From: JAAFHN01 sp031421855
GTDB taxonomy: Bacteria > Pseudomonadota > Gammaproteobacteria > Burkholderiales > Burkholderiaceae_C
Reading direction: 5' to 3'
Length of the DNA stretch: 7,239 bases
Assembly (NCBI GenBank): GCA_031421855.1
Contig: JANOPN010000094.1
Location: forward strand, 1 to 7,239
The notes below the pieces were generated by a model that was given only the letters and a program-made list of their open reading frames with translations, did not search any database and had not been told where the DNA came from. Below are positions 1-6,184 of the stretch, one piece after another. The first letter of the stretch is position 1. Each line of letters opens with the position of its first letter. The translations under genes were made by a program, and so were the position numbers.

Positions 1-341
1 CCTTGCAGCAGATGCTGATGATTGGCTTGGGCGTCGGCACCGTGTTGCTGACCCATTCCTTGCTGCATGCGGGGCACGGGCACTAATGGCAAGCGCTTGT
101 TCTGGGAGCGGTTCTGCCGCGACCGGGGGCAAAGTGACAAAGGTGACAAAGGTGACAAAGGTGACAAAGGCGCGGTTGTGGTCGCGTCGATGGGCGTCGT
201 GGGCGAGGTCGCTTCGATCACTGCGGTGACTGTGGTCTCGGCGCTTGTCTGGGCGTGCACCGGTTGAAAACAAACCCCCGCGAAAATCGCGATGGCCAGG
301 ACAAACGGGAATCCGTTCATCCGTTCAAGCAAATTCATCAT
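1..341 (-). CDS. Exported protein, N-terminal part; probable MltD-type lytic transglycosylase (runs off left edge)
   Basis: The frame starts at an ATGATG that overlaps the gloB stop codon (ATG 341-339, TGA 340-338), the usual sign of translational coupling. A second in-frame ATG at 338-336 is equally possible. The frame stays open for 113 codons to the window edge. Residues 1-30 form a clear signal peptide: an Arg near the start, a hydrophobic core PFVLAIAIFAGV, and a cleavage site after VHA. A Thr/Ala/Pro-rich linker follows, containing four Pro-Leu-Ser units (about residues 58-69). No catalytic domain lies inside the window. The MltD assignment comes from gene order: in E. coli mltD lies directly downstream of gloB on the same strand. 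E. coli MltD is a lipoprotein, whereas here the Cys near residue 24 is preceded by Val and does not make a good lipobox. After the Pro-Leu-Ser repeats the frame reads with unusual composition (Arg/Gln/His-rich), so a frameshift there cannot be excluded. Confidence 0.6.
   Translation of the reverse strand, partial: MMNLLERMNGFPFVLAIAIFAGVCFQPVHAQTSAETTVTAVIEATSPTTPIDATTTAPLSPLSPLSPLSLCPRSRQNRSQNKRLPLVPVPRMQQGMGQQHGADAQANHQHLLQ
134..169. repeat. Four perfect tandem copies of a 9-bp unit
   Basis: The unit GTGACAAAG (plus strand) is repeated four times without mismatch. It lies in the linker of the minus-strand exported protein, where each unit encodes Pro-Leu-Ser. Because the unit is a multiple of three, copy-number change by replication slippage would alter linker length but not reading frame. 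Confidence 0.9.
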
Positions 342-1123
342 GAAAAATTATTCTTCCATTGCCGCAAAACGGCAAAAATCGACACCTCGGTGTCTGCGGT
401 GGCATCCCGCTGCCGTGCGCTGGCTTGAACAGCCGGCACGTGGGAGCGCAAAAAGGGGTTGATTCGTTGCTCCACCTCGATGGTGGAGGGCAGGGTCGGG
501 CGGCCGAGCGCTCGAAGTTGTTGGCACATGGCGATGTGTTCGGCGATGTCGGCATTGTGCGGCTCAACCGCCTGCGCAAACCGCAAATTGCCTATTGTGT
601 ACTCATGCGCGCAGCAAACATGGGTGTTGCCCGGCAAAGCCGCAAGCGACGCCAGTGACGCATGCATTTGGGCTGGCGTTCCTTCAAATAGTCGCCCACA
701 GCCGGCACTGAACAAGGTGTCGCCACAAAACAGCACCGGTCGCACGCCTGACTCAAACGGCGCTGCAGGGCAAAAATACGCAATGTGTCCGCTGGTGTGA
801 CCGGGCACATCAATCACATCAAGCTCAAGACCCAACAAGGCAACAGACTGACCGCCGCTTAAGCGAACATCGATCCCGTCGATTGCCTCGAACGCGGGGC
901 CGTAGACGACGGCTTTGGGGTAAAGCGTGCGCAGCTGAGCAACCCCACCCACATGGTCTGCATGGTGGTGCGTCAATAATATGGCGTGAAGAGTCAAAGC
1001 CTTGGCGTTCAAGGCATCGATCACCGGCTGCGCATCGCCGGGGTCAACCACAAGGGCCTGCACCTCGTCGTGCAGCAACCAAAAGTAGTTGTCTGAAAAC
1101 GCGGGAATTTCGGTTAGCGTCAT
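338..1123 (-). CDS. gloB: Hydroxyacylglutathione hydrolase (glyoxalase II)
   Basis: This cytoplasmic enzyme hydrolyses S-D-lactoylglutathione to D-lactate and glutathione, the second step of methylglyoxal detoxification. The 261-residue length is normal for the family. The metallo-beta-lactamase fold signature THHHADH is at residues 51-57 (His52, His54, Asp56 and His57 as binuclear metal ligands). Further ligands are His109 in PGHTSGH, Asp135 in FCGDTLF and His173 in CAHEYT. The family-specific SAGCGRLFEGTPAQM stretch (139-153) and the C-terminal INPFLR (221-226) are both present, which separates it from generic beta-lactamase-fold hydrolases. The ATG at 1123-1121 gives the typical N-terminus with the conserved AFSDNYFWLL. 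No Shine-Dalgarno sequence precedes it, and the start codon overlaps that of the divergent methyltransferase by 2 bp. The downstream mltD-like gene overlaps its stop, so the two probably form one operon. Confidence 0.96.
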   Translation of the reverse strand: MTLTEIPAFSDNYFWLLHDEVQALVVDPGDAQPVIDALNAKALTLHAILLTHHHADHVGGVAQLRTLYPKAVVYGPAFEAIDGIDVRLSGGQSVALLGLELDVIDVPGHTSGHIAYFCPAAPFESGVRPVLFCGDTLFSAGCGRLFEGTPAQMHASLASLAALPGNTHVCCAHEYTIGNLRFAQAVEPHNADIAEHIAMCQQLRALGRPTLPSTIEVEQRINPFLRSHVPAVQASARQRDATADTEVSIFAVLRQWKNNFS

Positions 1124-1922
1124 GGATAGTCGAATTATAGATTTGCACGATTGGCTGGAGTCGCCGCCCGGGCTGCTCGTTCGCCGCTTTGAGGCGGCGG
1201 CACTGGCGGAACACGTCAGCGACGTGTTTGGCTACCACGCCATGCAGCTGGGTTTGCCGCAAATCGATGGGCTGCAAGCGAATCGCATGCCCAAGCGCTG
1301 GTTGGCGCTTGGCCCAAGTGATGTTTTTGCGGCTGCGCATCGCGGCGACGCGCTGACGCAAGTCGCCTGCGATTTCACGGCTTTGCCGTTTGACGACAAT
1401 TCGCTGGACCTCATCGTTTTGCCTCACTCGCTTGAGTGGTGTGGCGAGGCGGCCAGCTGCTTACGCGAGGTTGAGCGCGTGCTTCGACCTGAAGGGCGGC
1501 TCGTGCTCACCGGCTTTAACCCGTTAAGCTGGTGGGGCTTGAGGCAGCTGCGACAGCGCTTGTGGCTGCGGCTTGGCGGTCAACCCACGCTTTTTTTGCC
1601 CGAAGGTGGCGAGTTCATTCGTTACCAGCGACTGCGTGACTGGTTGCGGTTGTTGAGTTTTGAAGTCGAGTCGGCGCAGTTTGGCGTGTATGAGCCACCT
1701 TTTGCCAGCCAAGTTTGGCTTGATCGCATGGCGTGGTTTGCCAAGCTTGGCGCAAGGTGGTGGCCCGCTTTTGGTGCCGTGTATGTCGTTGGCGCTGTCA
1801 AGCGCGTGCGTGGGTCGCGTGTGATCAAGCCCGCGTTGCGCGCCGCTGCGTATGCGGCTGCACCAGTCGCGGTGGTCCGTCGCGCCCCGTCGTCGGACGC
1901 TCAGCGCGACGAATTGGGTTAA
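1122..1922 (+). CDS. YafS-like class I SAM-dependent methyltransferase domain protein
   Basis: A 266-residue cytoplasmic protein with a Methyltransf_11-like core at about residues 58-140. The motif IV region is visible as FDDNSLDLIVLPHSLEWC (90-107), followed by the helix-strand block EVERVLRPEGRLVLTGFNPLSWWG (116-139, quoted for position only), typical of this family. The glycine-rich SAM-binding motif I is degenerate: the position that should carry GxGxG reads WLALGPSDVF (60-69). E. coli has a homologous gene, yafS, divergent from gloB as here; its substrate is not known to me. The ATG at 1122 was chosen because it starts a family-like N-terminus (LHDWLESPPG); the frame is open further upstream but only with a TTG at 1089 inside gloB. 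No Shine-Dalgarno sequence is seen. The C-terminal tail (about 225-266) is Arg/Ala-rich and probably disordered. The stop codon shares TTAA with the convergent gene. Confidence 0.85.
   Translation: MDSRIIDLHDWLESPPGLLVRRFEAAALAEHVSDVFGYHAMQLGLPQIDGLQANRMPKRWLALGPSDVFAAAHRGDALTQVACDFTALPFDDNSLDLIVLPHSLEWCGEAASCLREVERVLRPEGRLVLTGFNPLSWWGLRQLRQRLWLRLGGQPTLFLPEGGEFIRYQRLRDWLRLLSFEVESAQFGVYEPPFASQVWLDRMAWFAKLGARWWPAFGAVYVVGAVKRVRGSRVIKPALRAAAYAAAPVAVVRRAPSSDAQRDELG
1134..1139 (-). promoter_or_regulatory. Possible -10 box for gloB
   Basis: On the minus strand the sequence reads a perfect TATAAT, with 10 bases between it and the gloB ATG. No good -35 hexamer is visible at 16-18 bp spacing; the nearest (GCGACT, 19 bp) matches TTGACA at three positions. 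If the box is used, the transcript would start only about 4 bases before the ATG, which agrees with the lack of a ribosome binding site. It lies inside the first codons of the divergent methyltransferase gene. Confidence 0.3.
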
Positions 1923-2488
1923 TTCAGGTATTGCGGCCGCTCATCGGCGACGGGCGCATTGAGCATAGGCTGGTCTGCGCTGGGGGCTAGCGCCACGAGC
2001 CACTGCGATGCTTCGATGGCTTGCTGCAGCAGTTGCACCAAGCCGTGGAGCAATGCTTGCTCCAGCATCATGTCAAATGCCCTTGGCGGCAGGCGCTCAG
2101 GCAGTTTTTCGCTGAAATGCACGCTGATTCGGCCGTTTGACTGGGGCGAAAGCCGCACCTCCGTGATCAACAACGGCTCTGCGCCCAGTGGCCGCCATTT
2201 GACTTCTGCCTTGTACGGCGTGGTGAAATCAGCTTGTGCAAGCGTCGCGGCGCGGCTGAACTCGGCCATGGCTTGGCGCGCAGCCGGGTCAATTGCCGCC
2301 ACATTGGGCTGCGATGCGGCAAACGCCGCCGTGTGATCAATCACCACGCGCTGCAACAACGGCCACAGGCCAATGATGAGCTTGCGCGTGAACAGCAGCT
2401 GCAATTCTTGGCTGTCTGCTGTCATGATCCGCAACAAAATGCGGTCTTGTTCGGCTTGGTACGTGACGCTGAGCTGCTGAATGTTCAT
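1919..2488 (-). CDS. Conserved hypothetical protein next to clpB
   Basis: I cannot name this 189-residue protein. It starts MNIQQLSVTYQAEQDRILLR, a pattern I associate with a family of unnamed betaproteobacterial proteins (from memory, not searched). It has no signal peptide or membrane segment and should be cytosolic. Residues about 5-45 look like a beta-rich start ending in the basic segment FTRKLIIGLWPLLQR. The middle (about 90-130) again looks strand-rich, and about 135-165 is helical (FDMMLEQALLHGLVQLLQQA). The tail is Ala/Pro-rich. It is convergent with the methyltransferase, sharing its stop tetramer, and divergent from clpB across 88 bp. Only a GGAG 2 bases before the ATG resembles a ribosome binding site, which is too close to be normal. 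Codon use resembles its neighbours, so it is a genuine resident gene. Confidence 0.82.
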   Translation of the reverse strand: MNIQQLSVTYQAEQDRILLRIMTADSQELQLLFTRKLIIGLWPLLQRVVIDHTAAFAASQPNVAAIDPAARQAMAEFSRAATLAQADFTTPYKAEVKWRPLGAEPLLITEVRLSPQSNGRISVHFSEKLPERLPPRAFDMMLEQALLHGLVQLLQQAIEASQWLVALAPSADQPMLNAPVADERPQYLN

Positions 2489-2489
2489 C

Positions 2490-2505
2490 GCTCCATTTTA
2501 GGAGC
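2490..2505. repeat. Short inverted repeat in the divergent spacer
   Basis: GCTCC and GGAGC flank a 6-base AT-rich loop (ATTTTA). The right arm touches the -35 element of the heat-shock promoter, and the loop contains a minus-strand TAAAAT that could be the -10 of the divergent hypothetical gene. It could be a small operator, or chance. Confidence 0.3.
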
Positions 2506-2532
2506 TTGATTTGGTACGGGTTTGCCCCATTT
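2505..2532 (+). promoter_or_regulatory. Sigma-32 (RpoH) heat-shock promoter of clpB
   Basis: The -35 region reads CTTGAT (2505-2510; consensus CTTGAA) and the -10 region reads CCCCATTT (2525-2532; consensus CCCCATnT), with 14 bases between. Both the GC-rich -10 and the spacing are characteristic of RpoH promoters in proteobacteria, and clpB is a classical RpoH target. Transcription should begin near 2538, leaving a leader of about 40 bases. Confidence 0.8.
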
Positions 2533-2564
2533 AGTCAGCATGCGGTGCTGATTGCGCGCCGTTT

Positions 2565-2568
2565 GGAG
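2565..2568 (+). promoter_or_regulatory. Ribosome binding site of clpB
   Basis: GGAG lies 8 bases before the ATG at 2577, an ideal spacing that fixes this start. It is the clearest Shine-Dalgarno sequence before any recognised gene in the window. Confidence 0.75.
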
Positions 2569-2576
2569 ATCAACTC

Positions 2577-5189
2577 ATGCGACTCGACAAACTCACAACA
2601 AAATTTTCGCAAGCCCTGGCCGATGCCCAAAGTTTGGCCTTGGGGCACGACCACGCCTATATTGAGCCCGCGCATGTGGTGAGTGCCATGTTGAAGCAAA
2701 CCGACGGCCCACTGGCGCTGTTGCAGCGCGCGGGCGTCAACACCGGCGGCTTGCAATCAGCCACCCAAGCCTTGGTTGATGCGATGCCACAAGTTCAGGG
2801 CACCGAGGGCATGCAAGCCAGCCGAGACCTGGCCAACTTGCTTCAAGCGGCTGAGAAGGAAAGCATCAAACGCGGTGATCAGTTCATCGCCAGCGAGCTG
2901 TTGTTTTTGGCACTGGCCGATGCCAAAACCGAGCTGGGCAAGGCGGCAAAAGCAAACGGCCTGAGTCGCAAATCGCTTGAAACTGCCATTGACGCGGTTC
3001 GCGGCGGGGAAAAAGTCAACAACGCCGAGGCCGAGGGCCAGCGAGAGGCCTTGAGCAAATATTGCATTGACCTCACCGAGCGCGCCCGGCTGGGCAAGCT
3101 CGACCCCGTCATTGGGCGCGACGATGAGATTCGCCGCGCGATTCAGGTGTTGCAGCGCCGCACCAAAAATAACCCCGTGCTGATTGGCGAGCCGGGTGTC
3201 GGCAAAACCGCGATTGTTGAAGGTTTGGCTCAGCGCATCGTCGCGGGCGAGGTACCCGAGTCGCTCAAAGGCAAACGGGTGTTGAGTTTGGACATGGCTG
3301 CCTTGGTTGCTGGGGCCAAATTCAGGGGCGAATTTGAAGAGCGACTCAAAGCCGTACTCAAAGAGCTGGCCAAAGACGAAGGCCAGACCATTGTGTTCAT
3401 TGACGAGCTGCACACCGTTGTGGGCGCAGGCAAAGCCGAAGGCGCAATGGACGCGGGCAACATGCTCAAGCCCGCCCTGGCGCGGGGTGAGTTGCACTGC
3501 GTTGGCGCGACCACGCTGGATGAATATCGAAAGTATTTGGAGAAAGACGCGGCCTTGGAGCGGCGATTTCAAAAAATCATCGTCGGCGAGCCCAGCGTCG
3601 AGGCAACGATCGCCATTTTGCGTGGCCTCCAAGAAAAATACGAAGTGCATCACGGCGTTGAAATCACCGACCCGGCCATCGTTGCGGCGGCCGAGTTGAG
3701 CCATCGCTACATTTCGGACCGGTTTTTGCCTGACAAGGCGATCGATCTGATTGATGAAGCCGCTGCCAAAGTCAAAATCGAGATTGACTCCAAGCCCGAA
3801 GTGATGGACAAGCTCGATCGCCGATTGATTCAGTTGAAGATCGAGCGAGAAGCCGTCAAACGCGAAACCGACGATGCCTCGCGCAAGCGCTTGGAGCTCA
3901 TCGAAGAAGAAATTTTGAAGCTGCAGCGCGAGATTGCCGACTACGAGGAGCTTTGGAAAGCCGAAAAAGCGGCCGCTCAAGGCAGTGCACAAGTTAAAGA
4001 AGAAGTTGATCGCATCAAATTTCAGATCGAGGAGTTCAAGCGCGCGGGCGACTTCAACAAGGTGGCCGAGTTGCAGTACGGGCGCATGCCCGAGCTCGAA
4101 AAGCGACTGTCGCAAGCCCACGCCAAAGAACTGGCTCGTGCGAACGACCCAACCGCCTCCAAGCCCCAGCTTTTGCGCACCCGAGTCGGAGCGGAAGAAA
4201 TTGCGCAAGTCGTTGCGCGCGCAACCGGTATTCCGGTCGCGAAGCTCATGCAAGGTGAACGCGACAAGTTGCTCGCAATGGAGAATCGCCTGCACGAGCG
4301 CGTCGTCGGTCAAGAGGAGGCCATCGCAGCTGTGGCAAACGCCATTCGCCGATCGCGAGCCGGTTTGAGCGATCCGAACCGACCCACCGGCTCGTTTTTG
4401 TTTCTTGGCCCCACGGGTGTCGGCAAAACCGAGTTGTGCAAGGCCCTGGCTGGGTTCATGTTTGACTCGCAAGAGCACCTGGTGCGCATTGACATGAGCG
4501 AGTTCATGGAGAAGCACTCGGTTGCACGCCTCATCGGCGCGCCGCCCGGCTATGTGGGGTACGAAGACGGCGGCACCTTGACTGAAGCGGTTCGTCGCAA
4601 ACCGTATGCGGTGATCTTGCTTGACGAAATCGAAAAAGCCCATCCCGACGTCTTCAACATTTTGTTGCAGGTGCTGGATGACGGGCGACTGACCGACGGG
4701 CAAGGGCGCACGGTTGACTTTAAAAACAGCGTCGTCGTCATGACCAGCAACATTGGCTCGCCCGTCATTCAGGCCATGGCTGGAAAACCCTATGAAGAAA
4801 TCAAGGACGCGGTTTGGGCTGAGCTCAAGCAAAGCTTTCGCCCCGAATTTTTAAACCGCGTCGACGAAACGGTGGTGTTTCATGGCCTCAGCGCTCAACA
4901 CATCGGCCAAATCGCAGCCATTCAACTGGCAAGTTTGACCGCGCGAGTGCAAAAAATGGACTTGGGTTTGCAAGTATCAGATGCCGCCATCGCCGAACTG
5001 GCCAAGGTTGGTTTTGACCCCGTGTTTGGCGCGCGACCCTTGAAACGCGCCATCCAGCAGCGCATCGAAAACCCCTTGTCCAAGCTGATTTTGCAAGGTG
5101 AGTACCCGCCCAAGACTGAAATCACGGTTGATGTCGACCCGATCCACGCGCCCGGCGTGTTCCAGTTCGGGCGCAAATCCGGCGATTGA
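2577..5189 (+). CDS. clpB: ATP-dependent disaggregase ClpB (Hsp100 chaperone)
   Basis: This hexameric cytosolic AAA+ machine works with DnaK/DnaJ/GrpE to extract polypeptides from aggregates after heat stress. At 870 residues it is full length and intact. Domains in order: Clp N-domain (about 1-145); first ATPase domain with Walker A GEPGVGKT (204-211), Walker B VFIDE (273-277) and arginine fingers in ERRF (Arg329, Arg330); the coiled-coil middle domain (about 400-525), which distinguishes ClpB from ClpA and ClpC-type unfoldases and is the DnaK contact; second ATPase domain with Walker A GPTGVGKT (611-618), Walker B ILLDE (680-684) and RPEFLNR (755-761); and a C-terminal small domain with GARPLKRAI. 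There is no ClpP-binding IGF/L loop. Pore-loop aromatics are Phe249 (KFRG, where E. coli has Tyr) and Tyr659 (GYVG). The gene is driven by the RpoH promoter upstream. No terminator is seen before the following permease gene 31 bp away. Confidence 0.98.
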   Translation: MRLDKLTTKFSQALADAQSLALGHDHAYIEPAHVVSAMLKQTDGPLALLQRAGVNTGGLQSATQALVDAMPQVQGTEGMQASRDLANLLQAAEKESIKRGDQFIASELLFLALADAKTELGKAAKANGLSRKSLETAIDAVRGGEKVNNAEAEGQREALSKYCIDLTERARLGKLDPVIGRDDEIRRAIQVLQRRTKNNPVLIGEPGVGKTAIVEGLAQRIVAGEVPESLKGKRVLSLDMAALVAGAKFRGEFEERLKAVLKELAKDEGQTIVFIDELHTVVGAGKAEGAMDAGNMLKPALARGELHCVGATTLDEYRKYLEKDAALERRFQKIIVGEPSVEATIAILRGLQEKYEVHHGVEITDPAIVAAAELSHRYISDRFLPDKAIDLIDEAAAKVKIEIDSKPEVMDKLDRRLIQLKIEREAVKRETDDASRKRLELIEEEILKLQREIADYEELWKAEKAAAQGSAQVKEEVDRIKFQIEEFKRAGDFNKVAELQYGRMPELEKRLSQAHAKELARANDPTASKPQLLRTRVGAEEIAQVVARATGIPVAKLMQGERDKLLAMENRLHERVVGQEEAIAAVANAIRRSRAGLSDPNRPTGSFLFLGPTGVGKTELCKALAGFMFDSQEHLVRIDMSEFMEKHSVARLIGAPPGYVGYEDGGTLTEAVRRKPYAVILLDEIEKAHPDVFNILLQVLDDGRLTDGQGRTVDFKNSVVVMTSNIGSPVIQAMAGKPYEEIKDAVWAELKQSFRPEFLNRVDETVVFHGLSAQHIGQIAAIQLASLTARVQKMDLGLQVSDAAIAELAKVGFDPVFGARPLKRAIQQRIENPLSKLILQGEYPPKTEITVDVDPIHAPGVFQFGRKSGD

Positions 5190-5220
5190 GCTCACTGCGC
5201 AGTCGTGGCAACATCGGGAT

Positions 5221-6183
5221 ATGGATGTTGTTGTACTGTTCTTCGTGTTGGGCGTCGTCGCGCGTCTGGGTCGCAGCGATTTGAAGCTTCCGCCAGCGCT
5301 ATACGACACCTTGTCGGTTTATTTGCTGCTGGCCATTGGGCTAAAGGGCGGCATTGAGTTGCACGCCCAACCCTTTGCCACAGTGATGCCGCAGGTCGTG
5401 GCCTGTTTGGCCGTGGGTTTCGTCACACCGTTGCTGCTTGCGCCACTCATCAAGCGGTTGGGGTTTGATGCGGTTAACGCCGCAACCATGGCAGCGCACT
5501 ACGGTTCGGTGAGTGTGGTCACGTTTGCGGTGGCAACCAGCTTTTTGCAGCAGCGCGGCATCGCGTTTGAGGCTCACGCCGCGTTGTGGGTGGCCGTCAT
5601 GGAGGCTCCTGGCATCGTCGCGGGCATCGTGATGGCGCGCCGGGCCTTGCGGGCCGAGGCTATTGCCCGTGGTGAAGCCGATGTGCAAACGGGCGGGTGG
5701 GGCGCTTTGGCTCACGAGGTGATGTTTGGCAAGTCAATCGTTTTGTTGGTTGGCGGCATTTGCATCGGTGCCGTGGTGGGCAAAGACGGGTTAACCAGCG
5801 TCGCGCCACTGTTCTCGGGTTTGTTCAAAGGTGCATTGGCGCTGTTTTTGCTTGAACTCGGTTTGGTCGCCGGCGACCGATTGGGCGACATCCGGCGCTT
5901 TGGCTGGCGCTTGCTTGTCGTGGGCGTCGGCGGACCGCTGATCTTGGCTGTTTTGGGCCTCGCGGTTGGGCGGCTTTTGGGGCTTTCGGTGGGTGGCACT
6001 GCCGTATTGGCAACGCTTTGCGCAAGTGCGAGCTACATTGCTGCGCCCACAGCCCTGCGCATTGCCGTGCCGCAGGCCAATGCAGGGCTATCGATTGCAG
6101 CCGCTTTGGGCATCACATTCCCGTTCAACATCGTGGTCGGCGTGCCGCTGTACGTCTGGCTTGCCCAATGGAGTCAGCGCTGA
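5221..6183 (+). CDS. sbtA: SbtA-family sodium-dependent bicarbonate permease
   Basis: A 320-residue inner-membrane protein of the family of cyanobacterial SbtA (PF05982, formerly DUF897), which imports bicarbonate with sodium. By eye there are about ten hydrophobic helices, for example 3-15, 29-46, 56-76, 170-186, 200-217, 230-252 and 294-316. Family hallmarks are AAHYGSVSVVTF (91-102), GLVAGDRL (214-221), ASASYIAAPTALRIAVPQAN (268-287) and GITFPFNIVVGVPLY (297-311). The pseudo-symmetric halves are visible as two matching helix-breaking segments (HYGS in the first, SYIAAP in the second). The ATG at 5221 gives the expected MDVVVLFFVLG start; the frame is open upstream, but only as an out-of-frame shadow of clpB. 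The ribosome binding site is poor (GGGA 1 base before the ATG), so translation may depend on coupling to clpB. It is shorter than cyanobacterial SbtA (about 370). The SbtB partner follows immediately. The transported anion in this organism is inferred from the family. Confidence 0.9.
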   Translation: MDVVVLFFVLGVVARLGRSDLKLPPALYDTLSVYLLLAIGLKGGIELHAQPFATVMPQVVACLAVGFVTPLLLAPLIKRLGFDAVNAATMAAHYGSVSVVTFAVATSFLQQRGIAFEAHAALWVAVMEAPGIVAGIVMARRALRAEAIARGEADVQTGGWGALAHEVMFGKSIVLLVGGICIGAVVGKDGLTSVAPLFSGLFKGALALFLLELGLVAGDRLGDIRRFGWRLLVVGVGGPLILAVLGLAVGRLLGLSVGGTAVLATLCASASYIAAPTALRIAVPQANAGLSIAAALGITFPFNIVVGVPLYVWLAQWSQR

Positions 6184-6184
6184 G

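Noticed and set aside
3..86. End of a plus-strand membrane-protein gene with a His-rich tail
   Set aside because: Only 27 codons are visible, and it is the in-phase complement of the minus frame. The gloB overlap and signal peptide favour the minus strand, although it is not fully excluded.
134..169. CRISPR-like repeat array
   Set aside because: The units are 9 bp and contiguous, without spacers.
67..267. 66-codon plus-strand frame with Lys-Gly-Asp repeats
   Set aside because: It is antisense to the signal-peptide frame. The collagen-like pattern only mirrors the 9-bp tandem, and it has no good start context.
1089..1121. Upstream TTG start for the methyltransferase
   Set aside because: It would add 11 residues read antisense to gloB. 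The ATG at 1122 gives the expected N-terminus.
2757..4832. 691-codon open frame on the minus strand inside clpB
   Set aside because: It is an antisense shadow of clpB. It covers the conserved ATPase domains, has no family-like sequence or ribosome binding site, and clpB on the plus strand is intact.
5098..5220. Longer N-terminus for the SbtA-like permease
   Set aside because: The extra 41 residues are Arg/Ser/Pro-rich and merely read clpB out of frame. The family N-terminus begins at the ATG at 5221.
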